Shown here piece by piece: positions 11,832 through 22,827 of a DNA stretch of 64,000 nucleotides (its first letter is position 1; every line of letters begins with the position of its first letter). A model generated the notes under the pieces. That model did not search any database and had not been told where the DNA came from. It was given only the letters and a program-made list of their open reading frames with translations. Both the position numbers and the translations under genes were made by a program. The stretch is from positions 120,169,363 to 120,233,362 of the forward strand of contig CM054180.1 in NCBI GenBank assembly GCA_028829895.1, given 5' to 3'. The stretch is from Sinotaia quadrata. Lineage: Eukaryota; Mollusca; Gastropoda; Architaenioglossa; Viviparidae.

Positions 11832-12660
11832 TTTGTTTGTCTATATTGAATGACATTGTTTTCTTTTGTTTGTCTATATTGAATGACATTGTCTTCTTTT
11901 GTTTGTCTATATTGAATGACATTGTCTTCTTTTGTTTGTCTATATTGAATGATATTGTCTTCTTTTGTTTGTCTATATTGAATGATATTGTCTTCTTTTG
12001 TTTGTCTATATTGAATGATATTGTCTTCTTTTGTTTGTCTATATTGAATGATATTGTCTTCTTTTGTTTGTCTATATTGAATGATATTGTCTTCTTTTGT
12101 TTGTCTATATTGAATGATATTGTCTTCTTTTGTTTGTCTATATTGAATGATATTGTCTTCTTTTGTTTGTCTATATTGAATGACATTGTTTTCTTTTGTT
12201 TGTCTATATTGAATGATATTGTCTTCTTTTGTTTGTATATATTGAATGACATTGTCTTCTTTTGTTTGTCTATATTGAATGATATTGTCTTCTTTTGTTT
12301 GTCTATATTGAATGACATTGTCTTCTTTTGTTTGTCTATATTGAATGATATTGTCTTCTTTTGTTTGTCTATATTGAATGACATTGTCTTCTTTTGTTTG
12401 TCTATATTGAATGACATTGTCTTCTTTTGTTTGTCTATATTGAATGATATTGTCTTCTTTTGTTTGTCTATATTGAATGATATTGTCTTCTTTTGTTTGT
12501 CTATATTGAATGACATTGTCTTCTTTTGTTTGTCTATATTGAATGACATTGTCTTCTTTTGTTTGTCTATATTGAATGACATTGTCTTCTTTTGTTTGTC
12601 TATATTGAATGACATTGTCTTCTTTTGTTTGTCTATATTGAATGACATTGTCTTCTTTTG
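11832..12660. repeat. 33-bp minisatellite, 25 copies
   Basis: About 25 uninterrupted copies of a 33-bp unit containing TTGTCTATATTGAATGACAT and TGTCTTCTTTTG. Variation is almost confined to one C/T position (GAATGACATT vs GAATGATATT), rare TGTTTTC, and one copy with TATATATT. Because 33 is divisible by three and the unit lacks stops in one frame on each strand, both strands carry ORFs of about 290 codons; these are not genes. The array ends 21 bp before the splice acceptor of the Apple-domain exon. Confidence 0.98.
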
Positions 12661-12681
12661 TGCTATTATCATTTCTCGAAG

Positions 12682-14004
12682 GTCGGCGCCACGGTTCTCA
12701 AAACAATGACGTCAGTTCGTGGGCGTTGTTTTGCCGCATGCGCTTCAGACGACGCGTGCAAGTCAGTCAACGTGTGTCCGGATGGGAAGGACACGGACAA
12801 GTCCAGGTGTGAGCTCTTGGACAGCTATAGCAAATGGTCCTGCAAATACCTGAACTCCAGTGTAACGCCAACGTGCTTTCATGCGGAAAAGGTACTAGAA
12901 CAATGTCGAATGTGTTGGCTGGAAACGCAGGAGGAAGAAATATGGTTGGCAGGTGCCTGGACTATCGGCCAAATCAGCACGACCTCTATAAATACTCCCA
13001 AATAAAATCGGTGCAAGTTGAAGTCTTACGCAATTACGATCTGTAGTTTCGTGAACTCGTTTGGTTGCAGGGTTTACATTTCGACGCAAAGGACTACTCA
13101 TAGTCACTTCTAGCCTTATCTATCACACCATTAATTTGTAAGGCTTTAGTTTATCTATTCATCCATCCACACATCCATCTAGCTATCTAGCTAGTTATCA
13201 GTCATTTCATTAATTTATCGATATCTCCATCTATCAAACATTCATCTTTTCCTTCATATATTCGTCCGTCTGTCCATCCATTCACCAAACCATCCATTCA
13301 GACTATCATCCATCCGTTCGTTCAATCATCGATCTAAGCATGTCTGTCCGTCCATCCATTAATCTTTCGCTCGCTCGCTCGATCTATCTATCTAACTATC
13401 TATCTATCTTAATGAAGGATCTGCTATTACAGTACAATGTGCTTTCTCAAAATAATAGCGCGTGCGCGTCTCGGCTTCCGGTTAAAATCATGCAACGTTC
13501 TTCAGTGTTGGTTTTGTATGTGCAAAGACAATACTGCATGAATCTTGTAAATTTGCTTAATTTGTTCATAATTTACTGCCACCCTCTTATTACATATTCC
13601 TTATCCACTTGAAACGATTCTTTCTACGCATATTTATCTTGCAGACAACCAAATGTCGGAACGGTGGACGTCTGCTAAAAAATGGGACCTGCCGTTGTGA
13701 CTTATGTTTCAGGGGGATACTTTGTGACCAGATTGCACGTGGTATGTAACAATTTTTCTCGCCATCTTCTCACCCCATCTTCTCGCCTCTTCCACCTCCA
13801 GTCTCAGAAACAAATTTTTGGAGCTTATTTTTATATAATTTCGTCTTTTTCACCTTCTTATCGCTATGGTTTGCAAGCTGAACCATAATCGCAAAATTAT
13901 TTTGTACCAGTAGTGATTATAATGAAAAGAAATAAGACCTCTCCAAATCCTTTAGATTATTTGTCAATGCATACTCAAATCACACACGCGCGCGCGCGCG
14001 CACA

Positions 14005-14038
<34 letters not shown>

Positions 14039-15812
14039 ATTACATAAAAGCGCACACATTCTCTCCCACACGTCCCGAACCATTTCTCGTGCGGCAATTT
14101 GTGGTGACACTAATTGTTTTCATCTTCTGACTTGACGACGGATATATTAAAAGATCGTTAACAAGTTGAGAAAGCGTTAATGCATCCGGTATCTAGTTTC
14201 TTGACCTCACAAATATCAAGGTTTGGTTTAAATTTAAAAAAATCTTTTGCTAATATATTTTCCAAAAATGGATTCTGCCGTAGAAGAATCAGTATGTTGA
14301 GGAGTAATAGTGTTGAGGAACATCATATGGTGAGGTGAGTGAGTGATGAAGATCGGCATGTGGTGAGGTGATATAGTGATAAAGAACAGTATGTTATGAG
14401 GTGAGGAACAGCATATGGTAGGGTGAGAGAGTGATAAAGAACAGCATGTGGTGAGGTGATATAGTGATAAAGAAGTAAATTACAGGAATTTTTCTTAATT
14501 GCTTTTCTCTTAATAGGTAATTTAGATTTTGAATAAAATGTATTGTGTTTTGTGAAACAATTTCATATACCTTTTCTTTTCGTTTTCTTTCTTTAAAAAA
14601 CAAACAATTAATTGGAATGTATATATCACTTGACATGTAGCACTGTATGTATATTTTGTAAGTATGATTTAAATATATTTATAAATGGTAATATTTAAGG
14701 AATTTCTCAAACTGAAAGGGAAGTAAAGCTGTTCTAGAAGGGAAAGAGAGCTATGTTCTAGAAGGGAAAGAGAGCTATGTTCTAGAAGAGAAAGAGAGCT
14801 ATGTTCTAAAAGGGAAAGAGAGCTATGTTCTCGAATCGAGCGGTACCATGCTGTAGCTGTAGAGAATGAAGGCAAGTAAATTCGCTTAAGTCACGTTAAC
14901 ATCAACCATGTTCCAATTGTGTTTTTTTTTTTAAATTTAAATGTACAACAATTCCTAATTGCTAGGAATAAAATTACAAAATAAAGGGATAAAAAAAAAT
15001 TGTTACAAATATTGCCATTTGCAATGCACGTGTTGTTTCATTCTACAACTTGAAACAAACTGTTAATTGCTCACATCGCACTCATATTGCACTCATTTCG
15101 TGGAAGAATACAGTAGATTTCGCACCATGTTTTTTTTCCTGCAGATTGTGACGAAGCCTTTAACTATGGCAAGCCTGATACTATAGACGCCAAAGGCCAT
15201 TACTGCTATATCAAGCCACAGAAAGCGCCTGTCCCAATCTGGGTCAAGTGCAGTTTCTACACTTCTTCAAGCGTGTTAACATTTTCTGTCCGCGTTCAAA
15301 GCGCAGACGGCCAAAGCAACATCGACTGGAATAGGCAAGGTTGGGGCGCATTCAAAGCCGGCTTCGGTAGCTTCGACATCTACAACTACTTCATCGGTCT
15401 GGAGAGCCTGCATTATCTTCTCTCACAGGCAGAGTACCGAATGAACCCGTGGTTCGTTTACAGTGATCCCAACGTCAGTAAAGGCATCACACCGAGCTAC
15501 AGAAACATTACCGTTGCAGACGAGACCAATCGTTTTGCGCTTTCTTACGATCTCTACACCTTGTCCAATGGGACCATCATACCGGGCATGGACGCTTTCC
15601 AAGGGGTTCATACGTCACATCCATTTTGCACGGTGGACAATGACTGCGACCAGCAGTGCGCGAAAACGAACGGCACCGGGTGGTACTATGGTCCGACATG
15701 TACGGGAGCCAGCCTCTTTGCACAAGTGGCCAAGTGGCCAGTCTTCGAGCGTGGACCGATAGTATTGAAGGAAATGTCGCTGTCACTGGAAAGAATTGGC
15801 GATTTCTACTGA
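12682..15812 (+). CDS. fibrinogen-related protein, Apple + EGF + FReD (5' exons missing)
   Basis: Three exons: 12682-12891 (acceptor TCGAAG, donor GTACTA), 13645-13741 (acceptor TTGCAG, donor GTATGT) and 15145-15812 with stop TGA at 15810. The phases fit (0, then 1) and give about 324 residues. Exon 1 is an Apple/PAN domain: a TVLKTMTSVRGRC start, CFAACASDDACKSVNVC, and CELLD. Exon 2 is an EGF-like module (CRNGG, CRCDLC, ILCDQ). Exon 3 is a divergent fibrinogen C-terminal domain: DCDEAFNYGK at its start, WGAFKAGFG, FIGLESLHYLLSQAEYRM, and CTVDNDCDQQCAKTNGTGWYY near the end. The calcium-site loop is shorter than in classical fibrinogens and has an extra cysteine, and the usual WTVFQRR block is replaced by LTFSVRVQS. 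Such proteins are normally secreted lectin-like recognition molecules. A signal-peptide exon must lie upstream but was not found. An AATAAA at 16147 could serve polyadenylation. Confidence 0.75.
13142..13412. repeat. degenerate tetranucleotide (CATC/CTAT)n in an intron
   Basis: An old ATCC/ATCT/CTAT-type microsatellite between the Apple and EGF exons, with a purer (CTAT)n end at about 13382-13410. Confidence 0.85.
13983..14039. repeat. (CG)n(CA)n microsatellite
   Basis: CACACGCGCGCGCGCGCG followed by a CA run, in the intron between the EGF and fibrinogen exons. Confidence 0.95.
14285..14475. repeat. degenerate repeats of GGTGAGGTGA / GTGATAAAGAACAG
   Basis: About five irregular copies built from AACAGCATGTGGTGAGGTGA and TATAGTGATAAAGA, in the same intron. 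Confidence 0.85.
14731..14832. repeat. 24-bp minisatellite, four copies
   Basis: Four copies of a unit containing TTCTAGAAGGGAAAGAGAGC, in the intron before the fibrinogen-domain exon. Copies differ at one or two bases. Confidence 0.93.
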
Positions 15813-16146
15813 AATTTCAAATCAGAAGCTTTAGCATGCTAGAGACTGGTTTCCTCGTAAGTGTCAATGAATTATTTATTAATGATCGGCAATCCCACAG
15901 TGAGCAGCAGTTCCGGCAATGCATTCCATTCTTTTTGGAGTCAAGCACCGTTTGATGAGATAGGGGTGGGGTGGGGGATGAATCTGATGCTTTTACTACA
16001 AAGCGACGCAAACTGTTAATTTTCATTTGCATCGAAACATTCCTTATAAAGATGTTAGTCTTTTAATTTTTTTCCCTTTTTTTTTTTTTTTTTTTTTTTG
16101 GGGGGGGGGGGGCAAGAAAGCTCCTATAGTCATATTAAAATTGTTG

Positions 16147-16152
16147 AATAAA
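16147..16152 (+). promoter_or_regulatory. candidate polyadenylation signal AATAAA
   Basis: First AATAAA hexamer downstream (about 335 bp) of the stop codon of the fibrinogen-related gene. Confidence 0.4.
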
Positions 16153-16784
16153 TATAATTAGAGGAATGTGACTTCATTAATTCTCTTTTCCTTTTAAAAA
16201 AATGTAAATAAATAAAATTATCAGTTTAATGTAATTTGAAATGTTGTATTGTTTTCTTTATAAAAATTTCCTCACCACACACACACACTACTTTTTTGTT
16301 TTAATGTTGCATTCACAACTCTCAAGCCACTACGATTTGTAACAAGAAACTCACGTCACTTTGTCAGAACACATAGGAACATTTTAGAATTTGATTCATA
16401 TGTTGAAATTGTATTGCACAGTACATCTACTGTTATATTCATACATATTTCTGCAGTAATCTGTCTATCTTTAGTGGAGTAAATTTGCCTATCCTTATTT
16501 CTAAACTTAATTGTTAAATTGTCAGAGTAACCCGACCTTGGGCACACCTTATGGCATTTTTGAAAGTGTCTGAGTTGGAGTGAACACTCGAGTTGAGAAA
16601 ATGCTAGAAATTGCTGATGTAATGCAAACCAGTTCCAACTGGATGAGTAATTTTTATTATCCAATGGTTATGATTTGCGAGAACAAGACCAGCCAATGAG
16701 CTGAGATTAAAAGTTTACCTGCTTTAGAGAATTTTATTCTCTGATTACTTTGAATTTGGAGTGGCAAGATGTCCAGTCATGAAA

Positions 16785-16850
16785 GGCGGCCATTAGCTTA
16801 ATGGTGAGTTAACTGACTGTTTGAGAGAGAATGGACTGGGAAATATTTTA
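16785..16850 (+). mobile_element. possible tRNA-derived SINE fragment
   Basis: GGCGGCCATTAGCTTAATGG resembles a tRNA 5' half with an A box (TAGCTTAATGG). No clear B box follows, so this is weak. Confidence 0.25.
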
Positions 16851-17359
16851 TGCCTTTTGCTATTGATATGTTATACTAGTAGAGATGTATTATGTGAGTA
16901 GACATTTATTTCTACAATTGTTTGAAGTAAAATGGTCATATATAGTATGCTAAACACTTGACATTGTTTTGATATGCTGTATTTACTATGCTCTGTGCAT
17001 GTATCAGGCTAATAAATACTGTTGCAGATAACCGTAAGTTGAGACAAATGAAATAAAGAATGGAGTTATAAAGGGATAAACTGGAAACTTAGCATTTGTT
17101 CCCTGATTATATTTTTACAGGGACAAGCAGCCTTTCTTTCCTTGTGTGATTTGAATCCTGGTTACTGTAGTAAACCACTACAACCATTCATGGTAAAGGC
17201 TGGAGGTGGTGTGCAAGTGTGGAGAATACACTAAACTTCTTTGATGTATGGTGGCAATGTATGCTGACTGCATCAAACAATTTCTGTACAAGGAAGCTAC
17301 TAGAATTGCTATAATTGTTATTCCACTTGAAGGAACTAGTACAGTGAATGAATGCAGAC

Positions 17360-17535
17360 AGGTGACTTCGTGCGGTGCCCACATGTAGACGACTAACAAT
17401 TTCATACGGTACCCACATTATAACGACGTCATATGATGTCCATACATAGACAATTAATGACTTCATATGGTGCCCAAATGACTTTGTGCAATACCCATGA
17501 TGGGACAATTAATAACTTCATGAAGTGCCCGTATG
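17360..17535. repeat. degenerate ~50-bp repeats (GACTTCATATGGTGCCCA)
   Basis: Four diverged copies of a phrase containing ACAATTAATGACTTCATATG and GTGCCCACATGTAGACGA. Minus-strand ORFs over it are read-through. Confidence 0.75.
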
Positions 17536-18295
17536 CGAACTCTTCAACTTCTATTTGATTTTGATTCAACTTGTGACAATCTAGAACCACAAATAGCATG
17601 AATAATGATTTAATTATTCCTATTATTTTTTTCTTTCTAATTGAATAAATTGTAAATTATTTCTTTTTGACCCGCTTTTTGCTCAGCTAGCAATGCAAAA
17701 AAACAAAAAGAACTGTTAGAACATTGTGTTTGGATAGATGGATAGCAGTCCTTCCTGACCGTGTTTATACGGAATTCTTTCTAGTATGGAGGTCAGAGGT
17801 GAATTGTACAGGCAGGTAAGACATGTAGGAGTAGTCACGTCTTGCCTGCTAATATCATTACGCTCAACTCCAAACCTGTTTAAACTTGGGAACTTTTTGT
17901 GAATACCAGAACGCATACCATTTTCGGTTCAGTATTGACCAAACCTGAAGGCTAAAAAGTAGTTGTCCAGTGGAGCACGTGATTTTCGAGTGTGAACGTG
18001 GTGTCCCTGGGTTGGAGTATATGACTGCAGGCCATTGCATGTACAGGTCAGTCACAGATCTAGTTCCAAGCAGAACAATAAGTGTAAATGCATATGGGTT
18101 CTGAACCAGCAAGGCTCAGAGACAAAAAGGGAGAGTCTGAATAACTATTAGTAGCTCTGAGGTCTGACCAAGTTTCAATCGTCTCCAGTTATAAAGACCT
18201 TTACTGGTGGAGTGGCAAAGATTAAGTAGTCAAAATAACCTATTAACCCTGCTCATCACAAAACTCTTTCATTGTCTCTTTATCACCTCATTGTC

Positions 18296-18425
18296 AGACA
18301 TTTTTCTTACAAGTATCAATAATGTGTGTAAAGAGAGTTCCAGAAAATCATCAAACATTTTGTTTACTAGTATCAGTAATGTGTGTAATCTAAAGAGAGT
18401 TTCAGAAAATCGATTGGTGGCAGAT
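18296..18425. repeat. two diverged ~60-bp direct copies
   Basis: Two copies of a block with AGTATCAATAATGTGTGTAA and AGAGAGTTCCAGAAAATC; the second has a short TCTA insertion. Confidence 0.8.
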
Positions 18426-18883
18426 GTTTTCAGTGTAAATGAACAGTTGAGAAGTATGGAATAATGCACCTTCTTATTTATTCTTTAGGAAGTAGCAAGT
18501 ATGCTCTTTATTATCACATCTACTAGAACAAAGCAAGGAAAGCAAATTCTTCAAGAAATAAGATTTGTGTTAAGCTGAGTTGTGATATGTGTTGTATCAG
18601 AAACAAAACATGTTTTCATTAATTTACTATTTAAAAAAACAACAACATAGGTTTACTTTCTTTCCTCAAAATTAAAAATTCACATAATTCCAACAAACTA
18701 TCCCAGTCTCACCCCCAACTTCCTTACTGAGATCATGACCAGGTGTGGGAAGGATGTGTAGACTATGTGTGTGTCATGAAATAAAATTCAAAGGTTTCCA
18801 TCACCACCCAAAAAAACAAACAACAAACTTTCTAAAAAGTTCATTAGTTCTGTGGATGCCAGCCAATGAATTCAAGGAACGAG

Positions 18884-18990
18884 GGGCAGGCATTAGCTCA
18901 GGTGGAGTACTAACCTCTTGTTCTCTGAGTTCTATACCCACTTCATGAACACTTAATTGCATTTGAGTAAGGAAGTTAGAGCAAAAAGGC
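18884..18990 (+). mobile_element. tRNA-derived SINE-like element
   Basis: An A-box-like TAGCTCAGGTGG (18894-18905) is followed 24 bp later by a B-box-like GTTCTATACCC (18929-18939), after a GGGGCAGGC start. The arrangement is that of a pol III promoter of tRNA origin, but stems do not pair well enough for a functional tRNA. The upstream segment at 16785 shares the CATTAGCT phrase. Confidence 0.45.
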
Positions 18991-20144
18991 TCAAAGTGTG
19001 TTCATTAAACAGTAAATTTTTAATTACTGTTTCATAATAAAATAAATGATTCAAATTCAATACACTAAAAAATTATTTTAAGTTGGTTTTAAAATAAAAT
19101 CTTTTAAGCTTGTGGATAACAATGATGACAATAATGTATGATGCTGATAAAAGTGCAACACACACACACACACACACACACACATTCACAAACACCCATA
19201 AACACATTAGACCACAAACACAAGCCACAATTTTGCCAATACATTTTTAAGACAATAATTTGCATCAGCCATTTCCCATAGCAAGCAGTGGTCCTGCGGT
19301 CAAATCATATCGTATGTTTATCATTCTTCTAATGTAATCAAATAAAAAATTAATTCAGTTCAAAATATCAATGTACACCCCCAAAAAATCAGACTATTAT
19401 TGCAAATATAACACAATTCCAAAAGAATGATGAAAACATGGAGGAAATACCAAGAAACAAGTGTTCTTTGGAGAAAAACTGCAAGTTTCGCTAGCTGAAA
19501 GAAGTTTAATAAAAATCCTTCTGGCAACATAGCAACAACTATCACAAACAAGGAAAAAAGCATCAAAATGAGCATTTCTGGTTAATGACCCTAAAGTGAA
19601 TATACTGTTATAAAGTGAATATTAAAGTGTTATGATTAGGCTGAAAAGAAATTACTTGATGATAAGGTTATCTCCCCTTCACTAACATTCAGATGATTCA
19701 TTTCCTCTTTTAAAACCAACGGCAAGTTGGAATAGTTTGGGTTCGGTCTCAGTTTTAATTATAATTTTTAAATAAAAATTAAAACAAGAAAGTTTTAGTG
19801 ATATAAGCAAATCACCTCTTTATGTAAATCTTTTCTGAGTCAATGGGAGCTTGTACCAGGATTGAGAGATGCTGATATAAATGACATTATGCAAGAATGT
19901 GATTCTAACAACTCATTTCTACAAGACAAACAAATCCACTTTCAAATATTATTAATAAAGTCATTTCTAGCAAAAAGAAGATTTTAAATCATGTATGCTA
20001 ACTATATCTTCCAAAGTAATAAGTTTGGTCTGATTCATCAACTCAATCATACTGGTTACAACAAAATGAAAGAAAATTGCTGCATTAAAGAGAAATAATT
20101 ATTTTTTTAATTGGCAGTAGGTAGTGGTACTTTGATGGGCTATA

Positions 20145-20206
20145 TTTCTTGAGTAACAACTGCATATCATTTGGTGAGTAACAACTGTACATTATTTGGT
20201 GAGTTG
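20145..20206. repeat. tandem duplication over the TMCO1 stop codon
   Basis: On the minus strand the end of the coding region (ACTCACCAAATAATGTACAG) is repeated immediately downstream as ACTCACCAAATGATATGCAG, with a third partial copy, period about 30 bp. The array begins in coding sequence and continues into the 3' UTR. Confidence 0.85.
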
Positions 20207-22549
20207 GGAAGGTGGGGAGAAGAAGCCCACCCCTTGCTTGCTTGCTGCTCGAGAGGGTGCCAGGCCCAACATTTTCTGGATGTTCTGTCAAAAAGGCAAG
20301 AAGCAAAATTATGCACTAAGGCGACACATTCATACATGACTACAGGAAATGGTTAACAGATTTACAAATGTGCTTCATATACTACAATACTAGTCATGAA
20401 GTCAAGAAAGAAATGTCGACAAGCTGCTTATTACATCAGCATCACACTTCAATTCCCACTAGAAATAGAACTAATTCATCCATCTGTTATAAACTGATTT
20501 TTATGTCACATCTGTGGATTTTGTGCTGTTAATGGTCTCCTGAGAAAATTCATCAACCATTAAATTTGCACGTCAGGGACCTGTTATTCTGATGTCTTCT
20601 GACTGCCTGTATTATGCCATCAAACTCTCCTCTATCTTAACATAAGTTTCATCAAATCTTTTTCTCCCTATAAAATACGAGGTTCATCCACATTAAGTAA
20701 AATATTATTTTAATTTTTCATCTAGAAACTCCTCAAAATATATATTTCTTTTTATCAGAAATCTTTCAACTCAGAAAAAAAGATTAATACTGATATTAAT
20801 CAGTGTTTAATTTTATTTATTTATATATTTTCTGGGGGGGTAATAGACAGACTGGATAATAACAACATAAAAATGTCAATATTTATTTTGTTTTCAATAC
20901 ACTGCTTAATATCAATGACACTGTATAATAATCATGTAGCAATGTTAATTATCACTAATATCTGTTTCATCAAGAAGTAGGTCTTTCATTTTACACTATA
21001 AGCTGTCTTGGCATAGTTTCAAAACTTTGCTAATTGTTGTTTGAGTTTTCGTGAATGGATTTTCAGACAAAATAGAGTGTTGCTATAATGAGAACATTTT
21101 CTTGAGATTTTCAAAACACATATATGCTTGATAGAGTTCTGTTTGTCCTGGCAAAAACTTATCTCATTTTTTATTAAAACTATACCTGTCCAATGGACAT
21201 TATGCAGTGGTAATCACACCTGTCTAATGGACATTATGCAGTGGTAATCATAAACATCTAATGGACATTATATAACATTGTGCAATGGTAACCATAGACA
21301 TCTAATGGACATTATGCAATGTAACCATACCTGTCTTATGGACATTGTGCAGAGGATATATAAAAAGATGAAGGAGCAGTGAGTGTCATCAGTCCCTGGT
21401 AAGTTGCGGTGAGAAATGCCTTGGATGAGGGAAATTGGAGTGAAAGGCAAAGTAGCCACAACAATGCCATCAAATCTGCACACCCGGCAAAACAATAAAT
21501 GCTAGAACTGTTAAAAATATAACAAAATGTATCGTTTATTTATTTCCAAGAATGATGTGATGAATATAACTGCGAACATTCAAGCTTCACATCGGATCTC
21601 CAGTGGCACATACGTGCAGTGTGGACAGAACCTTTCAAGTGAGTAGACAAAAAATTCATACTTCGCCATCTTCATGCTGTCATTCGAAATTTCAGCAGTA
21701 GAGAGTTTACTATAAATTTGTAGTTAGCAGTTTATATTTTCTATCACTTTAATGTACACATTAAATTGGAAACCAAATAAGCTACAAAATAAAAATTGGC
21801 ATACTAACACTTCAGATTTCCATGATACTAAGATAAAAATAATCCAACATGTTTTGGGCATCCTGTATTTTATGGTTCTTACCTGGCAATAAAAGCAAAA
21901 GTACTATAAAAATTTATTTTAAGCAGCATATTCTGAAAACTGACATTTACATCAGCAAATGTCATGAGCTTATCTAGTACCTAATCATACTTAATAGCTC
22001 AAATAAATCATTCACAAAATGTTATGTAATACAAATTCTTAATGCAGATTAATTCATTAAAATCAATAATTATTTGTCAGCAAATAACTGCAATCAAATG
22101 GATTTTTACAAAATATTGGCATAAAAACAAAAGCACATTTTTTTCGTACCAAGAGTAAAAATTATATAAGTTATTTCACAAGAACTTGTTTCTGTTAAAC
22201 GAGTTAAATAGTACAATGGAGACAATGAAACAAAGTTCATAATACAGCTCTTGGAATTGGTGGTGAAAGGAAATAAGAGATAATAAACATGGAATATATC
22301 ACATGTTTTAATCTGTTATGGATTGGTAATGCATTACAAGTGGATGTACCACAAAGTAATAGTGGTAAAATGCTTATGTAAAGATTGTATTGGTCAAACA
22401 GTCTGCTTAGCATTACACATTTACACACAGATGCAGTTTAGGAACTAAATTTAACTGTTAAAGAAAATATACTAAATTCAGTAAATTTACTTCTAATTCA
22501 GTTAAGGATTGCCTTAAGTTCTATATTACTAAAGAGAGAGAGAGAGAGA

Positions 22550-22605
<56 letters not shown>

Positions 22606-22785
22606 TAGTGGGGATTATGCAGTTTACTTACATTGTGTTAAACATGCTGAGAAGTGCTGTGAATGCAAAACCAATGGCAAACATGGACTTCATTTTTACC
22701 TGTAAATATTCACATATTAAATATATATATTTATATTTAGTTCTTTGAGTTATATGATTATTTTTACCTGTAAATATTCACAAAT

Positions 22786-22827
<42 letters not shown>

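Larger units (their letters stand above)
15813..20100. other. intergenic, no gene recognised
   Basis: Becomes AT-rich to the right. It holds a T(20)G(12) homopolymer junction at about 16076-16112, weak SINE-like segments, short duplications and a (CA)n at 19157-19185. ORFs here are short and without recognisable domains. The interval separates the plus-strand fibrinogen gene from the minus-strand TMCO1 gene; they are convergent. Confidence 0.5.

Noticed and set aside
11832..12660. CRISPR-like regular array
   Set aside because: Repeats are contiguous with no spacers; the genome is eukaryotic. The same applies to the other minisatellites.
11782..12709. Two ~290-codon ORFs on opposite strands (repeated SILNDIVFFCL and KQKKTMSFNID peptides)
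   Set aside because: Both are read-throughs of the 33-bp minisatellite, whose unit length is divisible by three. Neither has a start context, splice support or non-repeat sequence, and neither is in frame with the Apple exon.
15423..15786. Shadow ORFs on the minus strand and in other plus frames over the fibrinogen-domain exon
   Set aside because: The fibrinogen frame has clear domain motifs and phase agreement with the upstream exons; the others do not.
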